Source: Candidatus Corynebacterium faecipullorum
GTDB taxonomy: Bacteria > Actinomycetota > Actinomycetes > Mycobacteriales > Mycobacteriaceae
DNA: 20,172 nt
Direction of reading: 5' to 3'
Assembly (NCBI GenBank): GCA_019114925.1
Contig: DXEO01000040.1
Coordinates: forward strand, 1-20,172
The notes below the pieces were generated by a model that did not search any database, was not told where the DNA came from, and worked only from the letters and a program-made list of their open reading frames with translations. Shown here one piece after another: positions 6,168 to 14,579 of the stretch (positions are counted from its first letter, which is position 1; each line of letters starts with the position of its first letter). Position numbers and translations under genes: made by a program.

Positions 6168-8264
6168 CTAGTTTTTCTCCAAAAATCCCTGTTCATCTGC
6201 GCTCAAGTTGTGGGTTAGCTCCTCCGCCAAATCAGGGTTGCGTTCGACCAACGCGGCCGCATCAGCATGCGTGCGCTCTACGATGTCCCGATCATGGATA
6301 AGGTCCAGCAGCTTCAGCGTGCGTTTCGTACCGGATTGCAGCGTTCCCAGGATATCGCCCTCATGGCGCTGCTGTAGATCGAGCTCGGCTAGGTCAAACC
6401 CGGATGGCGTATCCGCGATAGCTTTGATGCGCCGGAAAGACTTGCTATCAGGCTCAGCCGTCGTGTGCAGCAAGCACACCGATTCATTGCCGCCGCGTCC
6501 CACGCGCCCACGCAACTGGTGCAGCTGCGAGACTCCAAAGTTCTCTGATTCTCGGATCAGCATGACGGTGGCATTGGGAACATCGACGCCGACCTCAATG
6601 ACCGTGGTGGCTACAAGGACGTCGATCTCCCCGCGCGCGAAGCTCTCCATTACCTGGTCCTTATCGGGCATCTTGCCGTGGAGCATTTCCACCCGCAATC
6701 CGCGCAAGGGAAGGTTGCGCAGTTGGACCGACATGGTTTCCACGCCGCCCTCTCCTTCAATCCGTGGGCAGACGATATAGGCCTGGTGTCCCTTGTCCAC
6801 CTCTTCACGGATGCGCTCGATGGCGCGGCGTACCCACTCCGGCTTCCATTCGGGAACCACCGCGGACAAGATGGGTTTGCGCCCACCGGGCAGCTCCTTG
6901 AGCGTCGAGACAGCCAAATCACCGAACACCGTCATGGCAATCGTGCGCGGGATAGGTGTCGCAGTCATCACCAATAGGTGCGGGCTGGTCCCCTCCCGAG
7001 TTTTGGTGCGCAGGCTATCGCGCTGTTCAACGCCAAAGCGGTGCTGCTCATCGACGATGACCAGGCCCAGATCGAAGAATTCAACGCTGTCCTGGATGAT
7101 GGCGTGGGTGCCAATTACGATATCGGCCTCGCCAGAGACAATCTCCAACAAAGCCTTGCGTTTTTCCGCCGTCTTCATGGAACCCGTTAGGACCGTGACG
7201 GTGACTCCTTCGGGAACGCTGGCGCTAATCGACGCCCCATGCTGTGCCGCCAGTACCTCCGTCGGGGCGAGCAGTGCAGCTTGCTTTCCAGCATCAACCG
7301 CCTGCAACATCGCACACGTGGCAACGAGCGTCTTGCCCGAACCGACCTCGCCTTGTAACAGCCGCATCATGGGCGCGGTGCCGCACAGATCTGCGTCGAT
7401 CTCGCCGATGACACGTCGTTGACCGTCGGTCAAAGCGAAGGGTAGCCCACTGAGCAGCTCATCGCGGTAGCCTTCCAAAATCGCCGGCATGGGAGTTGCC
7501 GTGCGCGCCTTCACATCGCGCTGCCGCAAGGCCATAACTAGGCCCACCGATAAGGCTTCGTTGTACTTGAGCCGTTGGATGGCGCGCTCCGGGCCATTGT
7601 CACCCGGTTCATGGATCTCGCGCACAGCTTGATCCAGCGTCACCATCATCCGGTAGTCCAGCGGTTCCGGGATCGGCGGGGTGTGCTCGAGCACTTTGTG
7701 GATAGCGCCCATGATGTACCACGACGTCACCTTTCCGCTAGCCGGGTACACGGGAATCCATTCGCGCTGCAGGAAGGTCTCCAACGAGCCGAACTGGGAA
7801 AGCTTCTTCAGCGAACCTGTCCCCTGCCCAGTGGTGCTATCCAGCAGGGACTCCTGATAGCGGCCGGGATCGAGGATGAGGAAATCGGGGTGCTGCAAGC
7901 TGGGGTATCCCCGGAAGTATTTCAGCTTGCCGGAGAGCATGACGCGCATGCCGCGTCCCAGCACGCGTTGCACGTAGTGTGCATTGAAAAAGGAGGCCTG
8001 GACTCCGCTATCCATGTAGAGGATAAACACCATGGCTTTAGAGGTGTGCTTCACGCGGAGATCTTCGATAACGCCAGTGATGGTAACGTGATCACCATCC
8101 TCAGCACCGCCGAGGCCCACGTCCTTATTGTGGCGGATGTAGTCGCGCGGATAGTGGCTGAGCAGCTCCCCGCACGTGGTGTATCCGAAAGCGCGCTTGA
8201 GAGCCACGACATCCTTCTTTGCCAAGATATCCGTCAGTGCGCGGTCATCCTGCCAGCCCAGCAT
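6168..8264 (-). CDS. recG: ATP-dependent DNA helicase RecG
   Basis: RecG drives branch migration and fork reversal at stalled replication forks. The 698-aa length is right for the family. The N-terminal wedge/OB-fold region (about 40-140) is followed by superfamily 2 helicase motifs: Walker A GEVGSGKT (305-312), DEQH box (405-408), motif III TATPIPR (434-440), motif V ATTVIEVGVDVP (552-563) and motif VI QLRGRVGRG (583-591). The start ATG 8264 has GGTGGAG upstream. The gap to the DAK2-type gene is 3 bp, so the two are almost certainly co-transcribed; the same adjacency is seen in mycobacteria and many Gram-positives. All key residues are present. Confidence 0.97.
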   Translation of the reverse strand: MLGWQDDRALTDILAKKDVVALKRAFGYTTCGELLSHYPRDYIRHNKDVGLGGAEDGDHVTITGVIEDLRVKHTSKAMVFILYMDSGVQASFFNAHYVQRVLGRGMRVMLSGKLKYFRGYPSLQHPDFLILDPGRYQESLLDSTTGQGTGSLKKLSQFGSLETFLQREWIPVYPASGKVTSWYIMGAIHKVLEHTPPIPEPLDYRMMVTLDQAVREIHEPGDNGPERAIQRLKYNEALSVGLVMALRQRDVKARTATPMPAILEGYRDELLSGLPFALTDGQRRVIGEIDADLCGTAPMMRLLQGEVGSGKTLVATCAMLQAVDAGKQAALLAPTEVLAAQHGASISASVPEGVTVTVLTGSMKTAEKRKALLEIVSGEADIVIGTHAIIQDSVEFFDLGLVIVDEQHRFGVEQRDSLRTKTREGTSPHLLVMTATPIPRTIAMTVFGDLAVSTLKELPGGRKPILSAVVPEWKPEWVRRAIERIREEVDKGHQAYIVCPRIEGEGGVETMSVQLRNLPLRGLRVEMLHGKMPDKDQVMESFARGEIDVLVATTVIEVGVDVPNATVMLIRESENFGVSQLHQLRGRVGRGGNESVCLLHTTAEPDSKSFRRIKAIADTPSGFDLAELDLQQRHEGDILGTLQSGTKRTLKLLDLIHDRDIVERTHADAAALVERNPDLAEELTHNLSADEQGFLEKN

Positions 8265-8267
8265 GGC

Positions 8268-9686
8268 CTACTCCACCCCAATCTCAGTGCGCAGTCCAGG
8301 CACGTGAAGAACGACGACCTCGACCCCCAGTTCACGGGCTAACTCGTTTTCATCTATCTCAAGGCCAGTCAGCACCGTGATCTGCTCGCCGCCATAGCCC
8401 AGCTGAGTACGGCATGCCGCTAGAATCCCAGCCATGCTTTCTCTATTTGGGTATGCCACTCGCATGGAGCCGGCAGCGTCCTTCATCGCGGCGAGCACGT
8501 CGTCGGTGTGCGCAGAACTTGGCGCATAGACCGAGAGCGCAGCCAGCCCGGCCACCAGGGAATCGGTCGGAATGACAGTAGCCTTGCCCGGGTCACCGCC
8601 GCAGCCATTGGGCAAGAAAAGATCTCCCTCCCCAGCACTTTGCAGTTCTTCGCCGGGCTTGACGACGTCCGCCCCCGCCTTCTCAAAAAGCTCCCTCGCT
8701 GCCTCTTCAGGAACCGCAGCAAAGATACGCCGTTGTGCTCCCCTGCCACCAGCAGAATCTTCGCAGCTGGCCGCCAGACCCGCCTGCGGTAGAGCTTCAA
8801 GCCGCAGGTTGCTGACCTTTCCCAGAGCATAAGCCTTTTCGATCACGGCCCCCGTCTCAGAGCTATGGATGTGCACGCTGCCGGAGGTTTCCGTCGCCCG
8901 TGCAATGACGAGACTATTGCCCAGCGGAGCCAAGGCTGATTCGATATCGCCCAAGTCGCCCTCAAAGAAGAAAATAGCTTCAATCTCTGCGGGCTCTTCT
9001 CCTGCCTGTGGCTCCCGCACCCCAGGCTCCTCAGGATGAAAAGACACCGACCTCGTCAGTGGTTGGCTGACGGGGGCGTTCCCTGTGACCTGAGCTAGCA
9101 GGCACTCGAGCAAAATTACGAAGCCGGTTCCACCGGCATCCACAACGCCTGCCTCGCGCAGCGCCGGTAGCTGCGAGGGGGTCTCAGCAAGGGCCTTACG
9201 TGCGGCCTCGACCGCTGCAAGCAAGATGCCGTGGAGCTCGGCCCCCGGCTGCTCGGCAGCCTGATTGGCGGCGGTGGCCGCGGCTCGCAGCACGGTAATA
9301 ATCGTTCCTTCCACCGGTGCGGCAAGCGCGCGGTCCACCAAAGTGACAGCCAAGGTCAAAGCATCGGCGAGTACCGCACCGTCCACGCGCGAATCCGTCG
9401 TGGCATCGGCAACCCCCCGCAGCACCTGGGAAAGAACCATCCCCGAATTGCCGCGCGCACCGCGCACCGAGCCGATGGCTAGGGCTTCGGCCACGTCCAC
9501 CTCGCCCTTATTGGCCTCCGCCAACGCGGACTCCATGGTGTGCGCCATGTTGGATCCCGTGTCGGAATCGGGCACTGGGAAAACGTTGAGAGCATTGATT
9601 TCAACGCGACGGCGCTGCAGCTCCTCCACGGTTCGGGCGGCCCACTCGTGGAGGCCACGAGCATCCAACTCAGCAGGATATGACAT
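8268..9686 (-). CDS. DAK2/DhaL-domain protein, FakA-like
   Basis: This 472-aa soluble protein combines an N-terminal DhaL (DAK2) domain with a C-terminal Dak1_2-like domain, the layout of fatty-acid kinase FakA. The metal-ADP site NVFPVPDSDTGSNM is at residues 34-47 (Asp40, Asp42 and Asn46 retained) and GARGNSG at 76-82. The C-terminal half contains VHIHSSETGAVIEKA and DLFLPNGCGGDPGKATV. FakA needs a DegV-type FakB partner, and none is in the window. The start is ATG 9686, not 9728, since the longer form would overlap ung; it has no Shine-Dalgarno sequence but TAGACT seven bases upstream. The ung stop is 10 bp away. At 472 aa it is shorter than firmicute FakA (about 550 aa, from memory). Fatty-acid kinase activity is inferred, not shown. 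Confidence 0.85.
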   Translation of the reverse strand: MSYPAELDARGLHEWAARTVEELQRRRVEINALNVFPVPDSDTGSNMAHTMESALAEANKGEVDVAEALAIGSVRGARGNSGMVLSQVLRGVADATTDSRVDGAVLADALTLAVTLVDRALAAPVEGTIITVLRAAATAANQAAEQPGAELHGILLAAVEAARKALAETPSQLPALREAGVVDAGGTGFVILLECLLAQVTGNAPVSQPLTRSVSFHPEEPGVREPQAGEEPAEIEAIFFFEGDLGDIESALAPLGNSLVIARATETSGSVHIHSSETGAVIEKAYALGKVSNLRLEALPQAGLAASCEDSAGGRGAQRRIFAAVPEEAARELFEKAGADVVKPGEELQSAGEGDLFLPNGCGGDPGKATVIPTDSLVAGLAALSVYAPSSAHTDDVLAAMKDAAGSMRVAYPNRESMAGILAACRTQLGYGGEQITVLTGLEIDENELARELGVEVVVLHVPGLRTEIGVE

Positions 9687-9693
9687 GCTGGCT

Positions 9694-9699
9694 AGTCTA
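9694..9699 (-). promoter_or_regulatory. Candidate -10 element of the DAK2-type gene (leaderless)
   Basis: TAGACT on the minus strand overlaps the ung stop codon and ends seven bases before ATG 9686. It offers an explanation for the missing Shine-Dalgarno sequence: an internal promoter giving a leaderless dak-recG message. No obvious -35. Confidence 0.3.
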
Positions 9700-10344
9700 C
9701 AAGCGCCAGTCCACCGCGGGGACGCCACGGGCCTCTAAAGCAGCGTTTGCTCGGGAAAAAGGATGCGATCCAAAGAATCCACGCCGCGCTGACAGCGGCG
9801 AAGGATGCGGGGAGGTGATGCACTCCGTACCCGGCAGGAAGGCTTGGCAGGCTTGGGCATCGCGGCCCCATAGGATGGCCACGATATCGCGCCCCGCCAG
9901 TGCTCTGATGGCGGCCTCAGTAATCGCTTCCCACCCCAGCCTGCGGTGCGAACCGGCCTGGCCCGGAGCCACGGTGAGCACTCGGTTGAGCAACAGCACT
10001 CCTTGTTCAAACCAGGCCCGTAGATCACCATCTGCGCGGCCGGGGATACCGAGGTCGTCGCCAAGCTCGGCGTAAATATTCTTCAGCGAACGCGGGGCCG
10101 GCACGCCCGAGCGCGTAGAGAAGGACAAGCCCATGGCATGCCCCGGCGTGGGATAGGGATCCTGGCCCACGATGAGCACCCGCACGTCCTCGAGCGGCAT
10201 CGACAGGGCGGCGAATACATCCTCGGCGGGCGGCAAGAACTCTGCGCCAATCTCGCGCTCAATGCGTGGCAGGTTATCCTCCAGTGCCTGCCGGATGTGG
10301 GGCATCCACGAATAGTGAATGTGAGAGGTATCGATGTGGCTCAC
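9697..10344 (-). CDS. ung: Uracil-DNA glycosylase (family 1)
   Basis: Ung removes uracil from DNA at the first step of base excision repair. The 215-aa protein has the water-activating motif GQDPYP (residues 60-65) and the DNA-minor-groove intercalation loop HPSPLSARRGFFGS (from 180), with the family's AMGLSFS and LLLNRVLTV. It starts at GTG 10344, sharing a GTGA overlap with the thiL stop; GGGAGG lies just upstream within thiL, so coupled translation is expected. Length is slightly below the usual 220-230 aa. The thiL-ung order is conserved in mycobacteria and corynebacteria. Confidence 0.97.
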   Translation of the reverse strand: MSHIDTSHIHYSWMPHIRQALEDNLPRIEREIGAEFLPPAEDVFAALSMPLEDVRVLIVGQDPYPTPGHAMGLSFSTRSGVPAPRSLKNIYAELGDDLGIPGRADGDLRAWFEQGVLLLNRVLTVAPGQAGSHRRLGWEAITEAAIRALAGRDIVAILWGRDAQACQAFLPGTECITSPHPSPLSARRGFFGSHPFSRANAALEARGVPAVDWRL

Positions 10345-11306
10345 ACGAATCCCTCCCAGCCCTCGCTATAGCGAGGTTTCTCTCCGTCAATGGTCACTCC
10401 AGTACCGCGCATCACCCGACCAATTTCCCGAAAACCAGAGGGAGCGGCCTTGAACGTGGTAGCCAACAGCGTATGGTCCTCTCCGCCCGTCAAGACCCAT
10501 TCCCAAGGATCGATATCAAGCAACGCACCGGCTGCAGCCAGCAGCGGGTCAGGGGCAATCGCTCCCCGGTCGAGGTCGATGTGCACCCCGGAACGCCCGG
10601 CTAAGTGCCCTATATCGCGCACGAGGCCATCCGAATTATCCGTCATCGACGTCGAACCAGTTGCCCGCGCGATGACACCACGCCCCGGGGTAAGGGAGGG
10701 AGCGCAGTGGGCGTCGACCAAAGGCCAGAACTCCTCTAACTCCGGCGGCAATGCGCGGCCATAGCGTTGCAACAGGGCCAGGCCTGCCCCGGAATAGCCA
10801 ATTTTGCCGTGCGCTACTAGCTTCTGACCGGCTCGCGCACCTTCCAAAGTCAGCGCCGCACCACTTCCCCCCAGGGAGCCTAACGCCGTGACATTGATGA
10901 CCAAGCTCTCGCTGCGGGTCAGATCACCGCCTACGAGCTCAGCGTTATATACCGCGCAGCGCTCAGCGATACCCTGCGCAATCCCCCGCACAAAGTCCAC
11001 CGGGGTATCACCCGGGGCTGCAATCGCCAGCAATGCCGCTGTGGGGCGCGCGCCCATTGCCTCAATATCCGCGAAGTTGCGCACGATGGCTTTTTGCCCG
11101 ATTTCCGCGGCGGTAGACCAGTCCCGCCTAAAATGTCGGCCTTCCACCATCATGTCCGTGGCCGCCACCGTGCGGGAATTGGGTGCCGCCGGGTAGAGCA
11201 CCGCCGCATCATCGCCGTTGAGCGCGCTCGGGGCTGCGGTGACAATCTCATGGATAACGTGCCGTTCACCGGCTTGATCGAGGGTATGGGACAAACCCAC
11301 CGTCAC
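10341..11306 (-). CDS. thiL: Thiamine-monophosphate kinase
   Basis: ThiL phosphorylates thiamine monophosphate to thiamine diphosphate, the active cofactor. The 321-aa protein shows the PurM-like ATP-binding signature: GDDAAV (31-36), DMMVEGRHF (51-59), VGGDLTRS (near 124-131) and SMTDNSDGL. It starts at GTG 11306, with AAGGAG seven bases upstream. It is the first gene of the minus-strand run that continues through ung, dak, recG, rsmD, coaD and beyond, and it is divergent from the DUF3515 gene with 90 bp between them. No thiamine (TPP) riboswitch is visible before it; the 90-bp leader region is too short and lacks the usual CUGAGA element. Confidence 0.95.
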   Translation of the reverse strand: MTVGLSHTLDQAGERHVIHEIVTAAPSALNGDDAAVLYPAAPNSRTVAATDMMVEGRHFRRDWSTAAEIGQKAIVRNFADIEAMGARPTAALLAIAAPGDTPVDFVRGIAQGIAERCAVYNAELVGGDLTRSESLVINVTALGSLGGSGAALTLEGARAGQKLVAHGKIGYSGAGLALLQRYGRALPPELEEFWPLVDAHCAPSLTPGRGVIARATGSTSMTDNSDGLVRDIGHLAGRSGVHIDLDRGAIAPDPLLAAAGALLDIDPWEWVLTGGEDHTLLATTFKAAPSGFREIGRVMRGTGVTIDGEKPRYSEGWEGFV

Positions 11307-11373
11307 GGACTCCTTTTCCTTGCGCGGGCCACACGCCTCTAGTGCGCGTCGTCCGCGTTCGTTCTTCTCGGGC

Positions 11374-11384
11374 TATCAGCGATA
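11374..11384 (+). promoter_or_regulatory. Inverted-repeat motif TATCAGCGATA at the DUF3515 promoter
   Basis: TATC-AGC-GATA is an inverted repeat (arms extend to CTATC/GATAG, 11373-11385) whose last two bases are the first two of the TAGGAT -10 element. The identical 11 bases, in the same place relative to the -10, precede the membrane-protein gene on the other strand (16515-16525). It may be an operator shared by both genes. Confidence 0.4.
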
Positions 11385-11388
11385 GGAT
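11383..11388 (+). promoter_or_regulatory. Candidate -10 element of the DUF3515 gene (leaderless)
   Basis: TAGGAT ends eight bases before ATG 11397 and no Shine-Dalgarno sequence lies between, so transcription would start at or within two bases of the start codon. It overlaps the TATCAGCGATA inverted repeat. Confidence 0.45.
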
Positions 11389-11396
11389 AAGCCCCT

Positions 11397-12311
11397 ATGG
11401 ATACCCAATTTAACCGCACCGCTATTTACATCTCACTCGGGATCTCTATCGCGATGGTCTTCGCGGTGATTTTTGGGGCCAAATACGTATTCACCAGTGC
11501 CGCGCAACAGCCGGTGGCGCTGCCTCCCACTCCCTCCGAGGCGGCGGACTCCCCCGAGTGCGCCGCTGTCGTCGATGCGCTGCCGGACAAGCTCATGGGT
11601 TACCCGCGCGTCGACCTGGTCGATCCTGCCCCGGCTGGCGCCGCCGCATGGGCAAAGAGCTCGGAGGACAAAATAACACTGCGCTGTGGTGTTGACCTGC
11701 CGCAGCAATTTACCGACTACTCCCACACCATCGAGTCCGACGGCGAATCGTGGCTACAGGTCATCGACGCCACCCCCGGCTCCAATCTCACAACGTGGTA
11801 CAGCACCAAACACACCCCCGCCATCGCGGTGACAACCTCCTCGGAGGACGCCCAAGATGACGCTCCGGAGGGGCTAGAAGAAGCCTTCAAGCAACTAGAG
11901 AAGAAGGCTCAGAAGGCCAACCCAGCACCGCTGTCGCAGCTAAAGGCCGGACCGGATTCCATGTGTCCCGCGCTAGAAGAGGCCCTGCCGGAAACACTTG
12001 CGGAGGGCTATACCCGCCGCACAGATGTGGGTGATAAGAACACCTGGGTTTATAGCGCGCCGGGTCAGGAAGAGATTGTTGTGCGCTGCGGCGTGGCCTC
12101 TCCGGAGAACTACCGTGCAGGTGTTCAGCTCCAGCAGGTTAATGACGTCCCGTGGTTCGAGGACACCACGTTGGCGGAGGGCACCACGGCCGGCACCTGG
12201 TTCGCGCTCGGCCGGGCAGAGGACCTCGCGCTGTCTGCCCCACAGGATGCTGCGAATTCCGCGCTGGTGCGGCTTAGCGACGCCCTCGCAGCAGCCACCC
12301 CCTCCCAGTAG
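11397..12311 (+). CDS. Membrane-anchored DUF3515 protein with two tandem copies of the domain
   Basis: This 304-aa protein has one N-terminal hydrophobic helix (residues 9-33) and a long extracellular part, in keeping with DUF3515 proteins found beside ddl and thiL in actinobacteria. The outer part is an internal duplication. Repeat 1 has C55, W85, LRCGV with C97, then W119 and TTW134; repeat 2 has C190, W217, VRCGV with C231, then W253 and GTW268. The Cys-Cys spacing is 42 and 41 and the Trp-Trp spacing is 15 in both, so each copy probably forms one disulfide. A Glu/Lys-rich, possibly helical linker (155-175) joins them. No function is known; location suggests the cell envelope. The ATG seems leaderless. 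The gene converges with ddl, leaving a 29-bp gap. Confidence 0.85.
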   Translation: MDTQFNRTAIYISLGISIAMVFAVIFGAKYVFTSAAQQPVALPPTPSEAADSPECAAVVDALPDKLMGYPRVDLVDPAPAGAAAWAKSSEDKITLRCGVDLPQQFTDYSHTIESDGESWLQVIDATPGSNLTTWYSTKHTPAIAVTTSSEDAQDDAPEGLEEAFKQLEKKAQKANPAPLSQLKAGPDSMCPALEEALPETLAEGYTRRTDVGDKNTWVYSAPGQEEIVVRCGVASPENYRAGVQLQQVNDVPWFEDTTLAEGTTAGTWFALGRAEDLALSAPQDAANSALVRLSDALAAATPSQ

Positions 12312-12340
12312 GACTAGGAAGCACGGTCTACATCGTCACC

Positions 12341-13411
12341 CTAGGAACGCGCGAGGGCGGTCTGAATGAGGGTGTCGAGAAGCTCGGCATAACCTACCCC
12401 TACCGCAGCAAAGACCTGGGGGTACATAGAAATCGGGGTGAAGCCGGGGAAGGTATTCACCTCGTTGATGCAGTAGGAATCATCGCTGACGAAGAAATCC
12501 ACGCGCGATAGACCCGAGGCCCCCAGCGCCCGGAAAGCTTCAATAGCGCGCTGTCGAAGTTCGGCGGTCAGCTCCTCACTCAACGGGGCGGGAATTGCTG
12601 CCGAGACGCCCTCGTCGATGTACTTGGCATCGAAATCATAAAAGCCTTCCTCAGACTCCGTGGTGCCCAGGAGCTTGGCAGGGACAGAGGCCTGGAGGCT
12701 GCCGTCTGGGCGTTCGAGCACTCCCACCTCCACCTCGGCGCCGCTGATTTCTGGTTCAACGAGGACCTTGTCATCGGATTCATAGGCTAGGGTTAGTGCT
12801 GCTTCAAGGTCTTCCCACGCAGATACCTTGGACACGCCGATGGAGGATCCGCCCCGCGCCGGCTTCACAAAGACGGGCAGGCCAAGGCGTTCCTTTTGGG
12901 CGTCGTCAAGCGTGGCTTCCCCAGTGAGTACTTCTTGCGGCGCTACTGGGAGGCCTTCCGCGACCAGAAGCTTCTTGGTGAACTCCTTGTCCATTCCCAC
13001 AGCCGAAGCCAATACGCCTGCGCCGACGTAGGGAATCCCGGAAAGCTCAAAGAGGCCCTGCACTGTGCCGTCTTCCCCATAGGGGCCGTGCAGAACTGGG
13101 ACGATGACATCGACCTCTGTGTAGTGCTCGTGGCGGGTGACATTGTGGATGCGCCCACGCGTGGCAGGGTTGAGGGATAACGCCAGCTCATCGTGGAGTT
13201 CTACTTCGGGCAGGCGCCCGTCAACAATGTCGAGTCCCGCGCGGTTGCCCTGCGTCCAGGTGCCTTCCCGCGTAATGCCAATGGGCACGACTTCATATTT
13301 TTCCGGATCAAGGTGCTCCATGATGGCGCCGGCGGAAATGCACGACACCGAATGCTCGGAGCTGCGACCGCCGTACACAACGGCAACGCGCACAGGTTTC
13401 GCTTCAGTCAT
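12341..13411 (-). CDS. ddl: D-alanine--D-alanine ligase
   Basis: Ddl makes the D-Ala-D-Ala dipeptide for peptidoglycan precursors, using ATP. The 356-aa protein shows the ATP-grasp family marks: GGRSSEHSVS (14-23), HGPYGEDGTVQG (108-119), KPARGGSSIGV (183-193), SRVDFF and NEVNTFPGFTPISMYP near the C-terminus, which hold the metal and substrate residues. I start it at ATG 13411 rather than the TTG three codons upstream. There is no Shine-Dalgarno sequence, but TAAAGT lies eight bases upstream. It follows gpsA by 21 bp, a gene pair conserved in actinobacteria (often called ddlA there). Confidence 0.96.
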   Translation of the reverse strand: MTEAKPVRVAVVYGGRSSEHSVSCISAGAIMEHLDPEKYEVVPIGITREGTWTQGNRAGLDIVDGRLPEVELHDELALSLNPATRGRIHNVTRHEHYTEVDVIVPVLHGPYGEDGTVQGLFELSGIPYVGAGVLASAVGMDKEFTKKLLVAEGLPVAPQEVLTGEATLDDAQKERLGLPVFVKPARGGSSIGVSKVSAWEDLEAALTLAYESDDKVLVEPEISGAEVEVGVLERPDGSLQASVPAKLLGTTESEEGFYDFDAKYIDEGVSAAIPAPLSEELTAELRQRAIEAFRALGASGLSRVDFFVSDDSYCINEVNTFPGFTPISMYPQVFAAVGVGYAELLDTLIQTALARS

Positions 13412-13419
13412 ACCGAGCA

Positions 13420-13425
13420 ACTTTA
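13420..13425 (-). promoter_or_regulatory. Candidate -10 element of ddl (leaderless)
   Basis: TAAAGT on the minus strand ends eight bases before ATG 13411, in a start region with no Shine-Dalgarno sequence. It lies at the downstream end of a 10-bp imperfect tandem repeat that also contains the gpsA stop codon. Confidence 0.3.
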
Positions 13426-13440
13426 CTCGGCTTTACTCAG
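13421..13440. repeat. Two 10-bp tandem units between gpsA and ddl
   Basis: CTTTACTCGG and CTTTACTCAG lie head to tail and differ at one base. The second unit contains the gpsA stop codon; the first supplies the TAAAG of the ddl -10-like hexamer. Probably a small slippage duplication. Confidence 0.55.
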
Positions 13441-14431
13441 CTTTCTTGGTGCGACCCATCAGAGCAACAATCATATCGTCGACAGTCACCCCGCGGTGGC
13501 ACACACCGTAGACGGCTTGGGTAATCGGCATCTCTACGTCTGCGCGCTGCGCCAACCTAAAGATGGAATCGGAAGAGATAACGCCTTCCGCTACTTGACC
13601 GTTGGTGGCGGCAGTTGCTTCCTCCAGCGTGCCGCCTTGACCGAGGCGATACCCAAAGGTGCGGTTGCGTGACAGCGTCGAACTGCACGTCGCCACGAGG
13701 TCTCCCATGCCAGCAAGACCAGAGAAGGTGAACGGATCCGCTCCCAGCTTCACCCCAAGGCGGGTAATCTCCGCGAGCCCACGCGTAATGATGGTGGCCA
13801 TGGTGTTGTTACCTAAGCCCTTTCCCGCCGCCATGCCGCAGGCAAGTGCAATCACGTTCTTGCACGCACCGCCGATCTCCGCGCCGATGACATCGGTATT
13901 GGTATAGGGGCGAAAATAGGGTGCTGCGACAGCATGTTGCACGGCCTCAGCACGGGCAGCATCGCTGCAGGCAATGACCGTAGCGGCCGGCTGTTCCTGA
14001 GCCACTTCCTTGGCCAGGTTGGGCCCCGAGAGGACCGCGATACGGTCAGAGGAGACGCCGGCGGCATCCGCGATAACCTCGCTCATCAGGTTCAAAGTGG
14101 CTTTCTCCACGCCTTTAGAGATCGATACCAAGGTCGCGTCCTCAGGCAAAAGCGGCGCCCACTTTTCCAGGTTTCCGCGCAACGTCTGGGAGGGAACGCC
14201 GAAGATCACAATGTCCGCGGCCTGCAGCGCCATGGCCGGATCCGTGGAGGCCTTAATCGACTCAGGGAGTAAGAGTTCTGGGAGATAATCAGGATTCTCA
14301 TGGCGCGTGTTGATGGCATTCGCCAATTCCCCGCGGCGCGCCCACAAACGGACGTCGTTGCCGGCGTCAGCAAAGACTTTCGCCAGAGTGGTTCCCCACG
14401 AGCCCGCCCCCATTACTGCCACGTTTGCCAT
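13433..14431 (-). CDS. gpsA: Glycerol-3-phosphate dehydrogenase [NAD(P)+]
   Basis: GpsA reduces dihydroxyacetone phosphate to sn-glycerol 3-phosphate for phospholipid synthesis. The 332-aa protein opens with the dinucleotide-binding loop GAGSWGTTLA (8-17), followed by SKGVEK, LSGPNLAKEVA, the catalytic-lysine region EIGGACKNVIALACG (Lys191) and GLAGMGDLVATC. The start is ATG 14431: GAGGTGG lies just upstream, whereas the longer frame to 14473 reads through the promoter region. It heads the gpsA-ddl pair and is divergent from mutT1 across 148 bp. A possible -10 (TTTAAT, minus strand near 14475) is weak evidence. Confidence 0.96.
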   Translation of the reverse strand: MANVAVMGAGSWGTTLAKVFADAGNDVRLWARRGELANAINTRHENPDYLPELLLPESIKASTDPAMALQAADIVIFGVPSQTLRGNLEKWAPLLPEDATLVSISKGVEKATLNLMSEVIADAAGVSSDRIAVLSGPNLAKEVAQEQPAATVIACSDAARAEAVQHAVAAPYFRPYTNTDVIGAEIGGACKNVIALACGMAAGKGLGNNTMATIITRGLAEITRLGVKLGADPFTFSGLAGMGDLVATCSSTLSRNRTFGYRLGQGGTLEEATAATNGQVAEGVISSDSIFRLAQRADVEMPITQAVYGVCHRGVTVDDMIVALMGRTKKAE

Positions 14432-14579
14432 GTGCCACCTCATTCTAGATTCCTCTGCATCGGCTTTTCCCATTAAAGCACGCCTGGCATTCCTGCACGC
14501 TCGGCGCGTAAGACTGCATCGCGACGGCGAGTGGAGGAAGATAGAGAAGGTCGAAAGCTACCGGCGCAAAAGGAGCAGC

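Noticed and set aside
7575..8342. Plus-strand open frame of 255 codons opposite recG
   Set aside because: It is antisense to a full-length RecG with all motifs, its product has no recognisable domain, and no promoter or ribosome site supports it.
11307..11396. TPP riboswitch before thiL
   Set aside because: The 90-bp divergent region is too short to hold one beside two promoters, and I find no thi-box sequence.
12312..12340. Terminator between the convergent DUF3515 and ddl genes
   Set aside because: Only a 5-bp CTAGG/CCTAG pairing with a long loop is visible; this is too weak to call.
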